Made by a program: the position numbers and the translations under genes. From the IMG/VR virus record IMGVR_UViG_3300025674_005971, positions 1-26,195 of that record: DNA of 26,195 nucleotides. One strand, written 5' to 3'. Each line of letters begins with the position of its first letter. Positions within the stretch are counted from its first letter, which is position 1. This DNA comes from a virus. A model generated the notes under the pieces. It ran no database searches. It worked only from the letters and a program-made list of their open reading frames with translations, and had not been told where the DNA came from. Shown here in pieces: positions 24,783 to 26,195 of this stretch.

Positions 24783-25793
24783 TTATTCAGAAATCAAAAT
24801 TTTATTTTGAATTTTTTGATATTGTATTAAAGATTGTTCTTTCATCTTTGCTTCAACCATTACATCAATGTCATGCCCATAATCATTGATTGGGCCCATT
24901 ATGTAATCACTATGAGCTTGTTCTTTAGTTTTACAGTATTGATTATACACTTTTGAAAGGGTTGGCCAACTGGGTAGTTCGTCCATACTGATGTTGTTTT
25001 TTCTACACAACTCTTCAATGACTAGTTTTTGTTCAACTCTGCGTGATTCTGAGTAATGAGTACATGGTTTGCAATTCCACGTACTGATTGCAAGTTGGAG
25101 AGCCTCTTGTTCGGTAAGTCCACCAGTACAAAATTTGTGATGGTAATAATCAAACACAATAGGAATACCAATAACTTTGTGAATGCCGTCATACAAATCA
25201 ACAACAGAATACATACTAGCTTTGTCATCGTTTTCTACAGTAAGACGTGCTTGTGTATGTGGGTGTAGTCGTTTGAAGTTTTCACAGAATCTTTGAAGAG
25301 CAGATTGTTTGTCACCATATGCACCTCCCACATGGATATTGATTTTAGCCATATTAGATTTTGGTAGACCCATCATATCCATAATCTGTGAATGCTTGTC
25401 TAACTCATCAATAGAACGATTAACAACATCTTCGTTAGGTGATGCCAATACACAAAATTGACCGGGGTGAAAACTCAATCTATGCCCGTGATTTTGGGCA
25501 AATTCTCCAGCCTCTTTGAGAATAGAATGTATACTCTCATAATCAGGTAAATCGGTAAATTGATATTCACTCATCCACGGAAATATACCACTACTCATAC
25601 GATAGAGCGGTACACCGTTATCAATATTCCATTGAATGATACGTTTAAGGTCGGTTACGTTTTTTAGAGCCAATTCGGACACGTATGAAAGACCACGTTT
25701 ATCAAATGTTTTACGAATCATACTGCGATTCGTGTGTATTCCTTGCTTACCTAGAGCAAGGTTAATACAAGCATAACCTAGTTGTAGAGACAT
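24783..25793 (-). CDS. uvsE: UV-damage endonuclease (UvsE/UvdE family)
   Basis: The TIM-barrel UVDE signatures are clear: LGYACINLAL at the N-terminus, PLYRMSSGIFPWMSEY, HRLSFHPGQFCVLASP with a metal-binding His, KINIHVGGAYGDK, ARLTVENDDKASM (metal-binding Glu), IPIVFDYYHHKFC and CTHYSESR. The enzyme nicks DNA on the 5' side of UV photoproducts and some other lesions, using divalent metals. I chose the ATG at 25793 (MSLQLGYACIN), giving 336 residues; a TTG at 25829 would add 12 residues that lie over a palindrome and T-run. It is upstream of gp32 and lies just after an inverted repeat. Confidence 0.92.
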   Translation of the reverse strand: MSLQLGYACINLALGKQGIHTNRSMIRKTFDKRGLSYVSELALKNVTDLKRIIQWNIDNGVPLYRMSSGIFPWMSEYQFTDLPDYESIHSILKEAGEFAQNHGHRLSFHPGQFCVLASPNEDVVNRSIDELDKHSQIMDMMGLPKSNMAKINIHVGGAYGDKQSALQRFCENFKRLHPHTQARLTVENDDKASMYSVVDLYDGIHKVIGIPIVFDYYHHKFCTGGLTEQEALQLAISTWNCKPCTHYSESRRVEQKLVIEELCRKNNISMDELPSWPTLSKVYNQYCKTKEQAHSDYIMGPINDYGHDIDVMVEAKMKEQSLIQYQKIQNKILISE

Positions 25794-25807
25794 TGATGTA
25801 ATGATAC

Positions 25808-25830
25808 AAAAAAGAGTTGATAATATCAAC
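25808..25830 (-). terminator. inverted repeat followed by a T-run: possible terminator or operator
   Basis: The minus strand reads GTTGATATTATCAAC (25830-25816), a nearly perfect palindrome, followed by TCTTTTTT. As RNA it can form a 5-7-base-pair hairpin with a short loop and a U-run, so it may end the transcript of the gene upstream. It lies 15-37 bases before the uvsE ATG, so a palindromic operator is another option. The stem is A+T-rich and weak. Confidence 0.4.
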
Positions 25831-25856
25831 CCCCCAATGTTAATTTTACGTTACCT

Positions 25857-26195
25857 TTATTCTATCGTAATAATATTATATACCTTAGTTGGTAATATAC
25901 TGAATTCCCCACCTCTAACCAACATTATTGAATTTGAATAATCATCCCAGTTAACTGTATATGATTTGTCTAAATTACCACCATTGAGCATTCTAATGAG
26001 TTGATTTAAAGCATTGATTGTGTATATGGTATTTGTTTCTTTTTTTCTATGTACTGATATTGTATCAGGTAACATATTGTATTTAGTTACATACGATATG
26101 TTGTATGTACACATCAATTCATCTTCATCATCACTTTCCAATACAAATATTCTATTGAAAAGTATATCATGCGTATCTATAATATCATCTAAAGT
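25857..26195 (-). CDS. hypothetical protein, C-terminal part (5' end outside window)
   Basis: The frame is open from the right edge (26195) to a TAA at 25857, at least 112 residues. It reads TLDDIIDTHDILFNRIFVLE, followed by SDDEDELMCTYNISYVTKYN, then HRKKETNTIYTINALNQLIR and ending ILPTKVYNIITIE. A TTG at 26141 could start a shorter 94-residue form, but the preceding residues look like coding sequence. I see no recognisable domain; short alternating hydrophobic strands suggest a compact beta/alpha fold. It is followed by a hairpin and uvsE. Confidence 0.6.
   Translation of the reverse strand, partial: TLDDIIDTHDILFNRIFVLESDDEDELMCTYNISYVTKYNMLPDTISVHRKKETNTIYTINALNQLIRMLNGGNLDKSYTVNWDDYSNSIMLVRGGEFSILPTKVYNIITIE

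Noticed and set aside
25794-25829. N-terminal extension of UvsE from a TTG at 25829
   Set aside because: The added residues (MILSTLFCIITS) look like a signal peptide but lie over a palindrome and T-run; UVDE proteins begin near MSLQLGYAC.

Overview
This window looks like a piece of the genome of a large tailed phage of the T4 superfamily (a divergent, 'far-T4'-like myovirus). Every supportable gene reads leftward (minus strand). Genes are packed with 1-40 base overlaps, many of them ATGA stop/start overlaps, and the DNA is A+T-rich. A recognisable T4-type replisome is present: sliding clamp (gp45), clamp loader large and small subunits (gp44, gp62), family B DNA polymerase (gp43), DnaB-type helicase (gp41), FEN-type 5' nuclease (Rnh), UvsX recombinase and gp32 single-strand binding protein. 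No primase, RegA, structural gene, tRNA or CRISPR array is visible. Most starts lack a Shine-Dalgarno sequence and have A-rich leaders instead, which hints at a Bacteroidota-like host; this is inference.

Reading in the direction of transcription (right to left): (1) 26195-20264, a truncated unknown gene, a UV-damage endonuclease, gp32, a 60-residue protein, UvsX, Rnh and gp41. (2) 20234-16638, a B12-dependent (class II) ribonucleotide reductase, a tiny DUF5522 cysteine-rich protein, and two tandem Mom-like acetyltransferase-fold proteins. (3) 16529-9095, DNA polymerase, clamp, a GT-B-like glycosyltransferase, dUTPase, a zinc-ribbon/Vsr-like homing-type endonuclease, gp44, a 42-residue membrane protein and gp62. 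(4) 9060-4903, an unknown protein, GroES and GroEL, a zinc-ribbon protein, a DUF1599/Nmad1-like protein, a RecB/Cas4-like Fe-S nuclease and a SLOG-fold protein. (5) 4880-1, two GT4 glycosyltransferases, two unknown proteins, a GT2 glycosyltransferase, a HAD-like phosphatase and the first 48 codons of a sialic-acid synthase (NeuB).

Functional reading: the right and centre copy, repair and recombine phage DNA and supply nucleotides. Two Mom-like proteins, the Nmad1-like protein, dUTPase and a glycosyltransferase lying inside the replication block suggest that the genomic DNA may be chemically modified. The GroES/GroEL pair would help fold phage proteins. The left end looks like a surface-sugar module (nonulosonic acid plus glycosyltransferases), perhaps decorating virions or altering the host envelope. 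The most unusual points are the tandem Mom-like genes, the apparent ATT start of the DNA polymerase with a hairpin upstream, a complete phage chaperonin operon, a repeated TGATATTTATA element at gene starts, and several genes under 50 codons between the replication genes.
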